A stretch of 64,000 bases of DNA from Populus alba (Eukaryota; Streptophyta; Magnoliopsida; Malpighiales; Salicaceae), in contig NC_133287.1 of the NCBI RefSeq assembly GCF_005239225.2, forward strand, positions 16,558,519 through 16,622,518, in the 5' to 3' direction. A program made the translations under genes and the position numbers. This document shows positions 10,483 through 21,240 of this stretch, piece by piece (positions within the stretch are counted from its first letter, which is position 1; each line of letters begins with the position of its first letter). The notes beneath the pieces are model-generated. The model worked only from the letters and a program-made list of their open reading frames with translations, ran no database searches and was not told where the DNA came from.

Positions 10483-10498
10483 ATGGCACTAGATACTT

Positions 10499-10697
10499 TT
10501 TTTTTTTTTTAGTTTAACGTGGGTGTCCGGGCCAGCTTGCGTGTACCTCGACTAATCCCACGGGTCCTGAAATTAACGATCATGTAAGTCAACAATGGCG
10601 TCATCATATAAGTAACTACAGGGCTTGAACCTGAGACCACAAAGGGAACAAACCTTTTGGTCCCAAGCTCTTACCACGGGCCACCACTTAGATGGTT
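10499..10697 (-). mobile_element. tRNA-derived SINE (Au-like), minus strand
   Basis: A perfect 16-bp target-site duplication, atggcactagatactt, lies at 10483-10498 and 10698-10713. The poly-T at the left end is the poly-A tail of a minus-strand insertion. On the minus strand there is a pol III B-box ggttcaagccc (around 10626-10636) and an A-box-like segment about 45 bp upstream. The tail region (plus-strand gtgggtgtccgggccagctt) resembles the 3' part of plant Au-type SINEs, and a relative lies at 33202-33403. Confidence 0.85.
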
Positions 10698-10713
10698 ATG
10701 GCACTAGATACTT

Positions 10714-11870
10714 ATGTTATAACTTGGATAGCTAATTTTTCAGGTGGACTAAAGTAAAGGGAGGGGGACTTGTTAGAGCTCCATTGCTAGTGCTCGAGAA
10801 TGGGTATTACATCATGGTCTCGGGAAGAAAAAAGAAGAAGACAGAATGAAGGCAGAAAAGAGGAATATCAAATATAGATTATCCAATATATAACAAATGC
10901 AAGGGATACATCAACTCTGTTATTCTTTATTCTAATTACCTGAACTTTTAAAATGATTGATGCAATCTTCTCTTCTTCTTTTTTGGATATTTGACATAAA
11001 ACACTTCTAAATTGTTAATAAATAAAATTTAATAGAAGGTCACATTAATCATATTAAAAAATTAATTAGGAATAACAAAATTGATTGTGAAATTAGAGCC
11101 ATAAGTTTTTGTTTTGGCAAGTTTGCACTTTTAAGGATTCGGCTTGTATGTTTAACGGGACGATCGTGTTATGGATTTTTCCTTGACGCTTTACCTTGGA
11201 GGGATTGCATGTCCACTGTCGCTGCAAGAGTTGCAGGCCTGCTGTATAAAATCCATGCACCCACTGGCAGATTATTGACCTTGTTATCAATCAAAATCTC
11301 TTGCCTCGCTTATTTCAATTAGGATCTAAACTTTCTTCTTTCATATGTCACATCATGTGGATGTCAGGCACATGAAAAAATTCCAGACCCAAGGGGGAGG
11401 TGGCTTTTTATGTTGGCTTCTTACGTTATCTGCTAACAATGTTCAGTACAGGTTTTACATTTCACCGGTACTTCCCGCTTCTTACATACAATATGGCCTA
11501 AAACGGGTAGTAAACATGAAATTATGAGAAACCAATAATATAAGTCTGGAAAAATCAGTCATTAGTTTTAATGATGATAGCTTAATGTATTCAACAAATT
11601 TTATTGCAAGATGATTAAACATCTTTTTTGGTAGGCGAGCAACTTGCTAGCAAGCCACTAGTCTCATCACCATTTCTTAGAATGTCACTAAAAAGAGAAG
11701 AAAATAGAAGATAAATTGTTGAGAATTGTTTTTTTTTTTTTTTTTTTAACTTCAGATCACAACTTTTGGATTCTATATTTGAAAACTGTCATTTGTTAGA
11801 ATTAATATTTCGATTTTGTGTTTTGCATGATGCAGTGAGAATGTGAAAATTTACAAGTAGTGGCTGTGGG
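10714..11870. other. Intergenic DNA, no gene seen
   Basis: Mixed AT-rich sequence with two short open frames (11093-11290 minus, 11345-11527 plus) that show no recognisable motif or homologous partner in the window. A poly-T run lies at about 11730-11748. Confidence 0.5.
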
Positions 11871-11877
11871 ATTGAGA

Positions 11878-12298
11878 ACTGAGTGGTCTAAACTTAAAGC
11901 TGAGATGGACAATCTTCTTAAGAAATGTGAAAGAGTTAAAGATGAAAATAAATCCATTATGGTTCACCCCTTAACCCAGCTTCTTTCATATTCTTAATTT
12001 TTTGGTTCTTGTTTTTCAAATGAAGTCTATTACTCACTACTAATGGGACTTGGAGTTAATTCATTTGTTCGCTTTCCCTCCTTCTCCCTCAACATCAAAA
12101 TTAGATAAGTTGCTACTGAAAGAATATGGTTGATCAATGAAACAGGAGGAGCTGACCAAGATATATGGGCGAGACGCAATCTCAGATCTTATAGCCATGG
12201 AATCCGATGCTGAAACTAAAAGCGACAATGAGGGAACCACTTTAAGTGAACAGAACCAAATTGCTGACTCTCGTATGTTACTTGAAGTCAGGAGATAA
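11878..12298 (+). pseudogene. bZIP (G-box binding factor-like) C-terminal relic
   Basis: Two exon-like pieces. 11878-11961 encodes a zipper-like segment (KLKAEMDNLLKKCERVKDEN) with heptad leucines and ends at a GT. 12146-12298 begins after an AG and reads EELTKIYGRDAISDLIAMES, ending in TAA. In plant G-box binding factors the leucine zipper is followed by a segment of the form (I)EELxRxxGxDAVAxLE, which this matches. The basic DNA-binding region and the proline-rich N-terminus are absent upstream, so it cannot be a working factor. The assignment is by resemblance and not certain. Confidence 0.5.
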
Positions 12299-12544
12299 TT
12301 GTTTCCGTTGAGGCAAATTAGATCTTTGCTTAAGATTCAGGCATTCAGAATAAATTATGTAGATTTGAAACTTAATCCAATCAATTTGCTTTAAATTTAC
12401 TATTTGGTGGGTTATATGGCTGTAAGAATAGATACAACATGTACTGAAGCTTGTCTCCAGAAGATTTGAGGATGGGATTGGATATAAGGTTTTGGTTTTT
12501 ATTACTTTTATACTAAAATGTGTGGAATTTTCACTATATATTTG
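12299..12544. other. Short intergenic stretch
   Basis: AT-rich. Nothing recognised. Confidence 0.4.
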
Positions 12545-13160
12545 TTATTATGCAAATCTTTTTCCAATTCGATCCTCAAACTTTGTTTTTTGGCTATTAA
12601 ATCCTATTTAAGGAGCAGTTGATTTCAAATTCTTATTAAAGAATGAGATTGGAAGAGGAAGGATCGAAATGAAAAATGCAGCAAATATCGATGACGTATC
12701 ATAAGTTTGGAAAACATTCTCTTTGGTCCTCCAACTTAAACAATCATATAAATTATACAATTGCAGTCCCTTTAAATTGCTCCAATTCTATTTTGGTACA
12801 TATGTTTATTTTTGTTATTTTTTGGTCTCTAGTTGAGAGAGGAGAGAGAAAGGAGTCGCTGGATTCCGGCGATAGAGAGAGAAACTTGTCTTTGATGCCC
12901 ATTTAGGCCACCAAAATAAAAGATTTTGGTGTTAAATTGTTTCATTTGATGCAACAAGTTCATATTAGATGTTTTTGCTCTTTAAAGGTTCATGAAAAAA
13001 TAGATCTAAACTCTAGTTGATTTTTTATTTTGAGTTGAGTTTGGTTTTTGGGAGCGGTTTTTTGAGGCCATGAATGAGTTTGTCATGGTTTTTAGAGTGT
13101 TTTAGGTCAAAAAGGGGTTGCAAAAGAGGTTTTTGGGTCAAAAGAGTATAGACCTCAATT
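12545..13160 (+). repeat. Dispersed repeat, copy 2 (partner at 545-975)
   Basis: Shares the ordered landmarks described for 545-975, including the ggagagagaaagg-type purine block followed by ggattccggcg and the gtgttttaggt motif. Better preserved than copy 1. No coding capacity. Confidence 0.45.
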
Positions 13161-13859
13161 TTTCAACCACCACAGCAGCCAAAATTTGGGCAAAACATGT
13201 GACATATTGTCTGCCTCGGCAGGTGACGCATCGTCTGTTGCTGGCATGGCTACAAGACCCAAGATGCTTGGGATTCGTATGACTTCCAGATCCAAGCGTC
13301 TTAGGTCTGACATGGTTACTATAAAAATATAACTTTAAATAATGTAATTGAAATAAGATAAAATGGCGTAACTGGTTAAAAAACTAAAAACAAAAAAATA
13401 GACAAAACATCCTCTCTTTTATTTGTTCAAATGACCTCTTTTAAATAATATTGATTTTTTTTTATGTGTTTAATTTTCAAAGAGGTTTTTCTAGTTCGTC
13501 TATGGTTTTATTTTTATCTTTTATATAGATAAACTATGTTTTTGAAAATAAAAAAATATTTATTTTCAGAAGATATTCATAACATAACAGCCTTACATAT
13601 TATTATTTTAATTTTATTCAATCAATTTAATGTCATATTTTCAAGATTAAATATTTTAATCTACATCTATCTCTTGGCTTTTCAAGTTTTGTTTTTAAAT
13701 ATCATTAATGATTTTTTATTTACTTATTAGTGCATATAACTTTTAATTTATTTAATTACATGTATAGATAAACTTTTTGATCTGATATAATTTTTTAATT
13801 ACAAAAATGCATTAAAAAAATCTTGTATACATATTCTTTTATAAAAAAAATAAAAATAT
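13161..13859. other. AT-rich spacer before the copia element
   Basis: Very AT-rich, with short open frames that read as low-complexity. I could not find a 5' LTR for the copia element here. Confidence 0.5.
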
Positions 13860-13970
13860 TTAAACCTAGATGTAACGCAGGTCATGTAGCTGGTCAGTAT
13901 CGTAAATTATGTACCATAAGAACGTACTTGTTATCCATACAGTTTTTCTTCTATCTATTGAGGAGAATCT

Positions 13971-14180
13971 ATGAATGCCTACTTCACTCGAGTTTTATCT
14001 ATAGCCAACAAAATGATGGCTCATGAAGAAAATCTAAATGAAACAATGATCACAAAAAAGATTATTCGATCATTGATTTCTAAGTTCAATGACGTGGTAT
14101 GTTCGATTGAAGAGTCAAATAACATGACTACAATGACCATAGACGAACTTTAGAGCAGTCTTCTTGTGCATGAGTAAAGA
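13971..14180 (+). pseudogene. copia gag fragment
   Basis: Reads as the UBN2-type capsid segment of TNT-like copia elements (FTRVLSIANKMMAHEENLNE, CSIEESNNMTTMTIDEL) followed by a TAG where the family continues, then SLLVHE. The 5' part is frameshifted and the zinc knuckle is missing. Confidence 0.7.
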
Positions 14181-14299
14181 ATGAAGGGTCAAGGAGAAGA
14201 AGAACAAGTCCTTAAGGTTACCCATGAAGACAAAGAAGGAAGAGCTTTTACTAATGGCTTACGTTTAGGACAAGAAAACAAAAAAAGAAGATGTCTGGT

Positions 14300-15600
14300 T
14301 CCTAGACTCAGGATGTTCTAACCATACGTCAGGAAATAAGGATTGGTTCGTAAAGCTGGATGAGCAGTTTAGGCACTTAGTCAAGTTAGGCAATGGTGCA
14401 AAAATGATGGTGATGAGAAAAAGGAGCGTTAAGTTTGAGATTGAAGGATTAACTTAAGTGGTAAGAGACGTGTTTTTCATTCCTGAGCTCAAGAATAACT
14501 TATTAAGCATTGGATAGCTTCAAGAGAGAAGACTTGCTATTGTCATGAAGGATAAGGCTTGTAAAATATATCATCTTACGAGAGGCCTTATTATACAAAC
14601 TTTTATGGTAGCAAATAGGATGTTTGTTTTACTAGCCACTATGATTACTTAGCCTTCAAAATGTCTAATAGCAAGTGAGGATGACATATCAGATCTGTGG
14701 CATTGTCGTTATAGCCATGTGAACGACAAAAGTCTCAAAACCTTGGAGAGCAAACAACTTGTCAAAGGACTTCCTCGACTCAAAGCCACAAATAAAGCAT
14801 GCACAGTGTGTCATCGTGGTAAACAATAGCGAGCAGTTATTCCTAAGAAGAGTCAATGGAGGGCTTCAAAAAGACTTCAACTAGTATATGTAGATTTGTG
14901 TGGTCCAATTACTCTAACTTCAAGTAGCCTCAAAAGGTACTTATTGTGCTTTATCGATGATTTCAACAGAAAGGCTTGGATTTATTTCTTAGTCGAAAAG
15001 AGTGAAATATTTTCAATGTTCAAAGTATTTAAAAGCCTTATTGAAAAAAAAAAAAATAGAGTGCGATATAGGCTTGAGGATAGATATGGGAGGTGAGTTC
15101 ATTTCCAAAGAATTCAATGTGTTTTGCATTGATCATGGCATTATGAGGCAACTTACTGCCGCCTAAACTCCTTAATAGAATGGAGTGGCAGAGTGTAAAA
15201 ATCAAACTATATTAAACATGGTTCGATGCTTGCTTTCAGAAAAGGAAATGCCTAAACTTTTTTTGCCAGAAGTAGTTCGATGGGGATTGCATGTGTTAAA
15301 TAGGAGTCTAATTATGGTTGTGAAAGAAAAGACTCCTGAAAAGTGTTGGAGTAGAGAAAAACTCAATGTTGAGCACTTTAGAATTTTCAGCTATATTGCT
15401 AATGTGCATATTCCTGACAAGGGGAGGACAAAGTTAGATGACAAGAGTCATTGATGTGTATTTTTAGGTGTTAGTGAAGAATCTAAAGCCTATCAGCTTT
15501 ATGATCCTACAACCAAAAAGGTGATTGTTAGTAAAGATGTAGTGTTTGATGAGAATGAGGGTAGGAATTGAAGGGGGAGTGATGTCTTTACTTGGGTAAA
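14300..15600 (+). pseudogene. copia protease and integrase remnant
   Basis: Protease start (LDSGCSNH), GAG-pre-integrase with the H-x-H zinc half (LWHCRYSHVNDKSL), the CxxC half (CTVCHRGK), and the integrase catalytic core with D in VDLCGPI. The NGVAE motif near 15180 carries the catalytic Glu. The core-tail FLGVSEESKAYQLYDP follows at about 15465. At least seven stops fall inside. Confidence 0.75.
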
Positions 15601-15841
15601 TAACGATTATGGTGGAGATATCAGTAAAAGGAGATTATTCGGGTACAAAAGGATTTAAAAAGGATAATGATGTACTAGAAGGTAGAGATGATGGTACTGC
15701 ACCAGGGGAGAATATTTTTGACACACCAGGAGAGAATGATTTTACTGCACCAGTGAATGATTTTGATACACCAGGGGAAAATGATTCTTCTACACCGAGG
15801 GGAAGAATTAGAAGGACACCTAGATGGATGGAAGACTATGT

Positions 15842-17393
15842 TCATAGAGCTTGTTTTTTTGACGAATCAATGTGCTTTATGGTACATGATGATCCAATAT
15901 GCTTTGATGAAGCAGTAAAAAAGAAGAAATGGAGGAAAGCAATGAATTTGGAAATGGAAGCTATAGAAAAGAATAAGACATGGGAACTTGTAAATCCGAA
16001 AGGGATAAAGAGAATTGGTGTAAAATGGATTTTTAGAACAAAGTTGATTGAAAAGGGAGAAGTAGATAAATACAAAGCACGTCTAGTAGTAAAGGTTATG
16101 CTAAGAGATATGGGATCGACTACAATGAAGTTTTTGCACCTGTGGCTCGTTGGGACACTATAAGATTGATATTGGCTCCAACAGCGCAGAAAGATGGACT
16201 GTTTTTCAGCTAGACATCAAGAGTGCATTTCTTCATGGGGAATTAAAGGAGGCAGTCTACGTGGAGCAGCCAAAAGGCTATATTTGTAAAGGAGAAGAGC
16301 ATAATGTCTTGAGACTTAAAAAAGCTCTCTATAGCTTGAAATTGGCTCTAAGAGCTTGAGATAGCAGAATTGAAGGATTCTTCATGAAGGAAGGTTTTGA
16401 GAAATGCAATCATGAACACACATTATTCCTCAAACATGAAGATGAAGGTAAATGATTAATTATTAGCCTCTATGTGGATGATTTAATTTACACAGGAAAT
16501 AATGTGCAGTTATGTGAGAAATTTAAGGAGTCAATGAAGCTAGAATTTGACATGAGCGATTTAGGGAAATTGAAGTATTTCTTAAGAGTTGAAGTTCAGC
16601 AGAGTTGTGAAGGAATACATTTATGTCAAATGAAGTATGTAGGAGAAGTTTTAAAAAGGTTTGGAATGGAAAGCTGTAATCCAGTGAAAAACCCCATCGT
16701 GCCAGGCACGAAATTAATAAAAGATGGTGGAGAAGCAAGTGAGAATTCAACCTTGTTCAAGCAAATAATTGGTAGCTTAATGTATCTGTCAATTATTAGA
16801 CTAGACATTGTGTTTGTTGTCTACCTGTTAAGCAAGTTCATGGCTGATCCGAAATCATCTCATATGGCAGCAGCAAAAAGGGTCCTCAGGTATGTGAAGG
16901 GAACTGCAAACTTACAGGTGTTTTATAAGAGAAGTGCAGAGAATTTTGAAGATGATCTTAAAGTCTATACCGACAGTGACTATGCCAGCGATATAAAAGA
17001 TAGAAGAAGCACTTTTTGATATGTGTTTTTTTTTTAAGTGGTGATGCAATTGCATGGAGCTCAAGAAAGCAACTAGTGGTGACTCTCTCCACCAACGAAG
17101 CAGAATTTGTAGTTGCTGTTGCGTGTGCACAACATAGTATTCGGATGAAAAGAGTGCTCAACAGGCTTGGTTTCTCTTCATGTAAGTGTGTTAAAAAATT
17201 TTGTGATAATAGTTCCACTATCGAGTTATCAAAAAATCCAATTCTTTATGGAAGAACCAAACGCATAGATATGAAGTTTCACTTCCTACGTGATCTGGTA
17301 AAGAAAGGTGTCGTGGAGTTAATTCATTGTTGGACTAATGAGCAGATGGCAGACATCATGACAAAGCCTTTGAAGTTAGAATCAGTTTTTTAA
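15842..17393 (+). pseudogene. copia reverse transcriptase and RNase H remnant
   Basis: RT begins with EAVKKKKWRKAMNLEMEAIE and [20 protein letters not shown], has [20 protein letters not shown] (first catalytic Asp present) and the YVDD box at about 16475, then GSLMYLSIIRLDI. RNase H shows YTDSDYASD (about 16968), STNEAEFVVAV and DNSSTIELSKNP. Frame breaks occur at about 16095, 16360, 16455 and 17018. Catalytic residues survive although the frame does not. Confidence 0.8.
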
Positions 17394-17473
17394 GTTGTGT
17401 GACTTGCTAGGAGCGCAAAGCATGAAGAACATAAACTGACTTGTTTTTAGCAAGTACAATTTAGGGGAGGATA

Positions 17474-17709
17474 TGCAAGAATCCCGGTGTTTTGTTTAAG
17501 AATAAGCTATTGTATTTCAGGAGCCAGCGATTCATTTTTGTTAGAGTTGATTAAGTCATTATTCTTTGTTTCTGTTACCATAATTTTCGGGATATGAAGA
17601 TATGGGTTGCTTTCTTTGATTCCAAGTTATAATGGCTATTTAAGTCGAAGGCATTTTATTAAATAAAACTACTACACGGTTAAAGTTATGCAAGATCATT
17701 GGTATTATA

Positions 17710-17748
<39 letters not shown>
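17474..17748 (+). repeat. Probable copia 3' LTR
   Basis: Starts with TG directly after the polypurine tract and contains a tatttaag TATA-like site (about 17637) and aaataaaa poly-A-like signal (about 17660). The right end is not defined because no 5' LTR is available for comparison and the gypsy element begins about 100 bp further on. Confidence 0.45.

Positions 17749-17749
<1 letters not shown>
17711..17749. repeat. (TA)n(TG)n microsatellite
   Basis: About four TA units followed by fifteen TG units. It separates the copia LTR from the gypsy element. Confidence 0.9.
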
Positions 17750-17753
<4 letters not shown>

Positions 17754-17853
17754 GGGTAAGCACCAACCGGCCCAATAGAGAAGCCAGTGTTGTTGCTCAA
17801 TTTGATCTTTCTTTTCAAGGGCTTTAAAAGTTGAGTAAACTGGAAAGACAATC

Positions 17854-18341
17854 TGATAAGCCACCATGTAGATTTGAGAGAGCAACAAAACCGAATCCCA
17901 AGTATAGTGAAATGCAGTGAAAGGCAAGCACAAGACCAGGACAAACATGAGTCATGCAGGATTGATGATAGCAACTTAAGGCGTGAGGTCTTCACCACGT
18001 CAGCTAGTTATGAAGTAGTGTTAAGCATCAGTTTTTTATTTAGTTTCCATTCAGTATTTATTCTGTTCTATTTTGCAGTAATTTAAATAGTGTAACCGTT
18101 ATAACGGGTCCTTATATTTCAGCTGCATATCCAAAATATTGATTAGTTTCCATTTAGTATTTATTGTGTTCTATTTTTGCAGTAATTTAAATGTTGTAAC
18201 CGTTCTAACGGGTCCTTATAATAAGGCTGGAAAGAAAGGAAGAAATACAATATTTTTTTATCATAAATTTATCTTGTGGTACGTTCTCACTCGAAGAGAA
18301 ACAGTGTGAATTCTGCTATTACAAATCAGCTCTTGACTAAC
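17854..18341 (+). repeat. gypsy 5' LTR, 3'-truncated
   Basis: Matches the 3' LTR from tgataagccacca up to gactaac, then diverges: the 3' LTR continues cttatca and ends, whereas here the gag reading frame follows directly. The terminal 7 bp and the primer-binding site are therefore lost. The LTR contains an internal tandem repeat (18042-18116 and 18144-18220). Confidence 0.85.
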
Positions 18342-19346
18342 AAAGAACGAATTGAAATGCTGGAGGCGGGGCTCGGTGGAGTGCAAGATGGAGTACATAG
18401 AATGAAGATGAGCATGACTGGAAAAATGCATCAGCTAGAAGAAACTATCAATAAACTTTCAAAGGCGTTGTTATCCAGCAAGGCGTTGTTATCAAGCAAG
18501 GGAGAATCAAGCCATAGCAACACAAACCGAGAGGGCAATTCTCGTTCAATTCATAAGGAGAATGAAGGAAACAGACAAGTTTTTTCTTCTAAAATGGCCA
18601 AGCTTGAATTTCCACGATTTTCTAGACAAAACTCGACAGAATGGTTTAATCGTGTGGACCAGTTCTTTGAACTTCAAAATACTCCAGCCAACCAAAAGAT
18701 ATCACTAGCTTCTTTCCATCTGGAAGGAGAAGCAAATCAATGGTGGCAGTGGGCTCGTCGAACATATAGAGAGGAAGGACGAATGATGACATGGGAGGCC
18801 TTTGAAGAAAAATTATGGGCGAGATTTGGACCTACTGATTGTGAGGATTTTTATGAAGCTTTATCACGTATAAAACAGGTGGGATCCTTACGTGATTATC
18901 AGAGTGGGTTTGAAAAGTTGGGGAACAGAGTTCGTGGATGGACCCAAAAAGCTTTAGTTGGGACATTTATGGGAGGACTTAAACCAGAAATTGCAGAAGG
19001 AATTCGTATGTTCAAGCCACAGTCACTAAAGGAAGCAATTAGCCTAGACCGCATGAAGGATGAACAGATGAAAAGACATCGCCAATTCCTACGACCAACT
19101 CAAGTTAATCGAATGCCACTGACACTACCAACAACGACACGTGCAACACCAAATGCACCCTTTCGTAGATTACCATGGGAAGAGATGCAGAAACGTAAAG
19201 CCCAAGGACTCTGTTTTAATTATAATGAGAGATTCATTGCCGACCATAATGCCAAGGAATGCAACTCTTGCTTCTGGAGGGTCCAACCGGTTTCAATGAA
19301 ATCACATATGAAGAAGTTACTGAAGAAGCTGACGCAAAAGAGGTGA
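18276..19346 (+). pseudogene. gypsy gag
   Basis: An open frame of 356 codons. The first about 22 codons come from the LTR because the deletion fused LTR to gag. The capsid core is recognisable (EFPRFSRQNSTEWFNRVDQF, WWQWARRTYREEG, WEAFEEKLWARFGP, LRDYQSGFEKLGNRV). The zinc knuckle CxxCxxxxxxxHxxxxC near 19210-19255 is broken: the second Cys is Tyr and the final spacing is disturbed by a frameshift. The protease lies in another frame. Confidence 0.8.
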
Positions 19347-19717
19347 CAAGGGAAAATGATGAACCTGAGATTACTCTGCATGCTTTAACTGGATGGTCTG
19401 CACCTAGAACCATGCGTGTAGATGCCAAAGTGGGGTTCTTCAATGCAGTGGTGCTAATTGACAATGGTTCTACCCATAATTTTATAAGCACTCGCATGGC
19501 TGATCAACTGCGGCTTCCAGTAGTTCCAACAGAGACATTTACGGTTTGGGTTGCTAATGGGGCACGGTTACAGTGTCAAGGAAAATTTGAAAAGGTACAG
19601 GTTCTTCTTCAGGAAATTCCTTTTTCCCTTACCCTTTATTCACTTCCCCTAGCAGATTTAGACATTGTTCTGGGTGTCCAATGTTTGGAAATCTTAGGGT
19701 TTGTGATATGTAATTGA
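19259..19717 (+). pseudogene. gypsy aspartic protease
   Basis: Retropepsin-like: FNAVVLIDNGSTHNFIS carries the catalytic Asp, but the usual DSG/DTG triad reads DNG; DIVLGVQCLEILG is the flap-distal ILG region. The frame ends at a TGA cluster before reverse transcriptase. The Asn substitution alone would be expected to impair activity. Confidence 0.75.
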
Positions 19718-19867
19718 TGAACTCTCACCATGAAATTCTATTGGGAGAACTTGGCCAAATAGCTATAAGGTTTTTGTGATCAGCCTATTCAAGCCGCTTC
19801 CCTGAAGGAGATTTCCAAAGAGTTTCATCAAGGACATTCGGTATTTGCAATTTGTCCACAGTCCACC

Positions 19868-21240
19868 ATGCAGGACACAGAAGAGATTCAGTCATCGAGT
19901 ATGTGCCAGGTCTTAGCTAAATATTCGGAGATCTTCGATGAACCTACACAATTACCACCCAAATGTGAGATTGATCACACTATTTCCCTCAAGGAAGGAA
20001 TTGAGCCAGTCAACGTTCGACCCTATCGTTATGCTTATTTCCAGAAGGCAGAGATTGAAAAACAAGTCCAGGAAATGCTGAATTCTAGACTCATCAGACC
20101 TAGCACCAGTCCCTTCTCCTCTTTGGTGTTGCTCGTTAAAAAAAAAGGATGGTAGTTGGTGTTTTTGCACCGACTATCGATCTCTTAATGCAGTCACCAT
20201 CAAAGATCGGTTTTCAATCCCTACAGTGGAAGATATGTTGGATGAATTGTATGGGGCAACATATTTCACCAAACTAGATTTACGAGCCGGTTACCATCAA
20301 GTACGAGTGCAACCTTCAAATATTCATAAGACTGCTTTTCGTACACACAACGGTCATTATGAATATCTTGTTATGCCATTTGGCTTGAGTAATGCATTCC
20401 AAGCTATTATGAATGCTATTTTTCGGCCCCACTTACAAAAATTCATATTGGTATTTTTTGATGACATCTTGATTTATAGCCCTACTTAGGAAATGCATTT
20501 ACATCATGTCACTCAAACCTTGGATATTTTAAAGCAACAACAGTTTTATCTCAAGGCTAGTAAATGTGCTTTCGGTAAGTAAGAGCTGAAATATTTGGGT
20601 CATATTGTCTCTCATCAAGGGGTGAAGGTCGATAGCAACAAAATTGAGGCCATGGTGGCGTGGCCACGACCTGCTAATATTTCTGAGCTGCGTGGATTTT
20701 TGGGGTTGACAGGTTATTACCGCAAGTTTGTTCGGAATTATGGTCTAATTGCTCGAGCTCTTACAAATCTTCTCAAAAAGGGGCAATTTGGCTGGAATGC
20801 AGAGGCAAAAGAAGCTTTTCAGACACTTAAGAAGGCCATGACAATAACGCCTATCTTAGCCATGCCCAATTTTAATGACACTTTCATAGTGGAAACCGAT
20901 GCTTCAGGTAATGGAATTGGGGCAGTTCTGCAACAACAAGGCAAGCCTATTGCTTTTATGAGTCGAGCTCTCGGTGTCTCAAAATGTTCATGGTCTACTT
21001 ATGCAAAGGAAATGCTGGCAGTGGTGGAAGCCATTCGTATGTGGCGTTCATACTTGCTAGGATAATATTTTATCATTCAAACCGATCAACACAGTCTTAA
21101 ATATCTACTGGAACAACGAATCACTACGCCAGAACAACAGAAATGGGTTGCTAAATTATTGGGGTATGACTATGAGATTCAGTATCGGCCAGGACATGAA
21201 AATTCTGTTGCGGATGCACTTTCTCGTCGACTAGCCAATC
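19868..21240 (+). pseudogene. gypsy reverse transcriptase and RNase H
   Basis: RT segments in order: [38 protein letters not shown], a frameshift at the A-run near 20140, [15 protein letters not shown] (first Asp), [12 protein letters not shown], and FFDDILIYS where the family has (Y/F)VDD. RNase H follows: LGLTGYYRKFVRNY (connection), FIVETDASGNGIGAVL, FMSRALG, YAKEMLAVVEAIR. Stops at about 20487, 20580 and 21063 lie in an otherwise continuous frame. Confidence 0.85.

Larger units (their letters stand above)
13860..17700 (+). mobile_element. Decayed Ty1/copia retrotransposon, 5'-truncated
   Basis: Plus-strand order gag, protease, integrase, RT, RNase H, as in Ty1/copia. Gag piece (YFTRVLSIANKM, SLLVHE) about 13970-14180; protease start FLDSGCSNH-like at about 14300; GAG-pre-integrase (LWHCRYSH) about 14695; integrase zinc and core (CTVCHRGK; FIDDFNRKAWIYF) about 14800-15010; RT with LYVDDLIYTGNN at about 16470; RNase H tail ending MADIMTKPLKLE at about 17380. 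A polypurine tract ttaggggagga (17461-17471) precedes a 3' LTR start tgcaagaatcccgg (17474). The 5' LTR and primer-binding site were not found. Many in-frame stops and frameshifts make it dead. Confidence 0.9.

Noticed and set aside
17640..17998. Two minus-strand open frames over the TG repeat
   Set aside because: They contain (TH)n from translating the microsatellite and the LTR antisense; no independent support.
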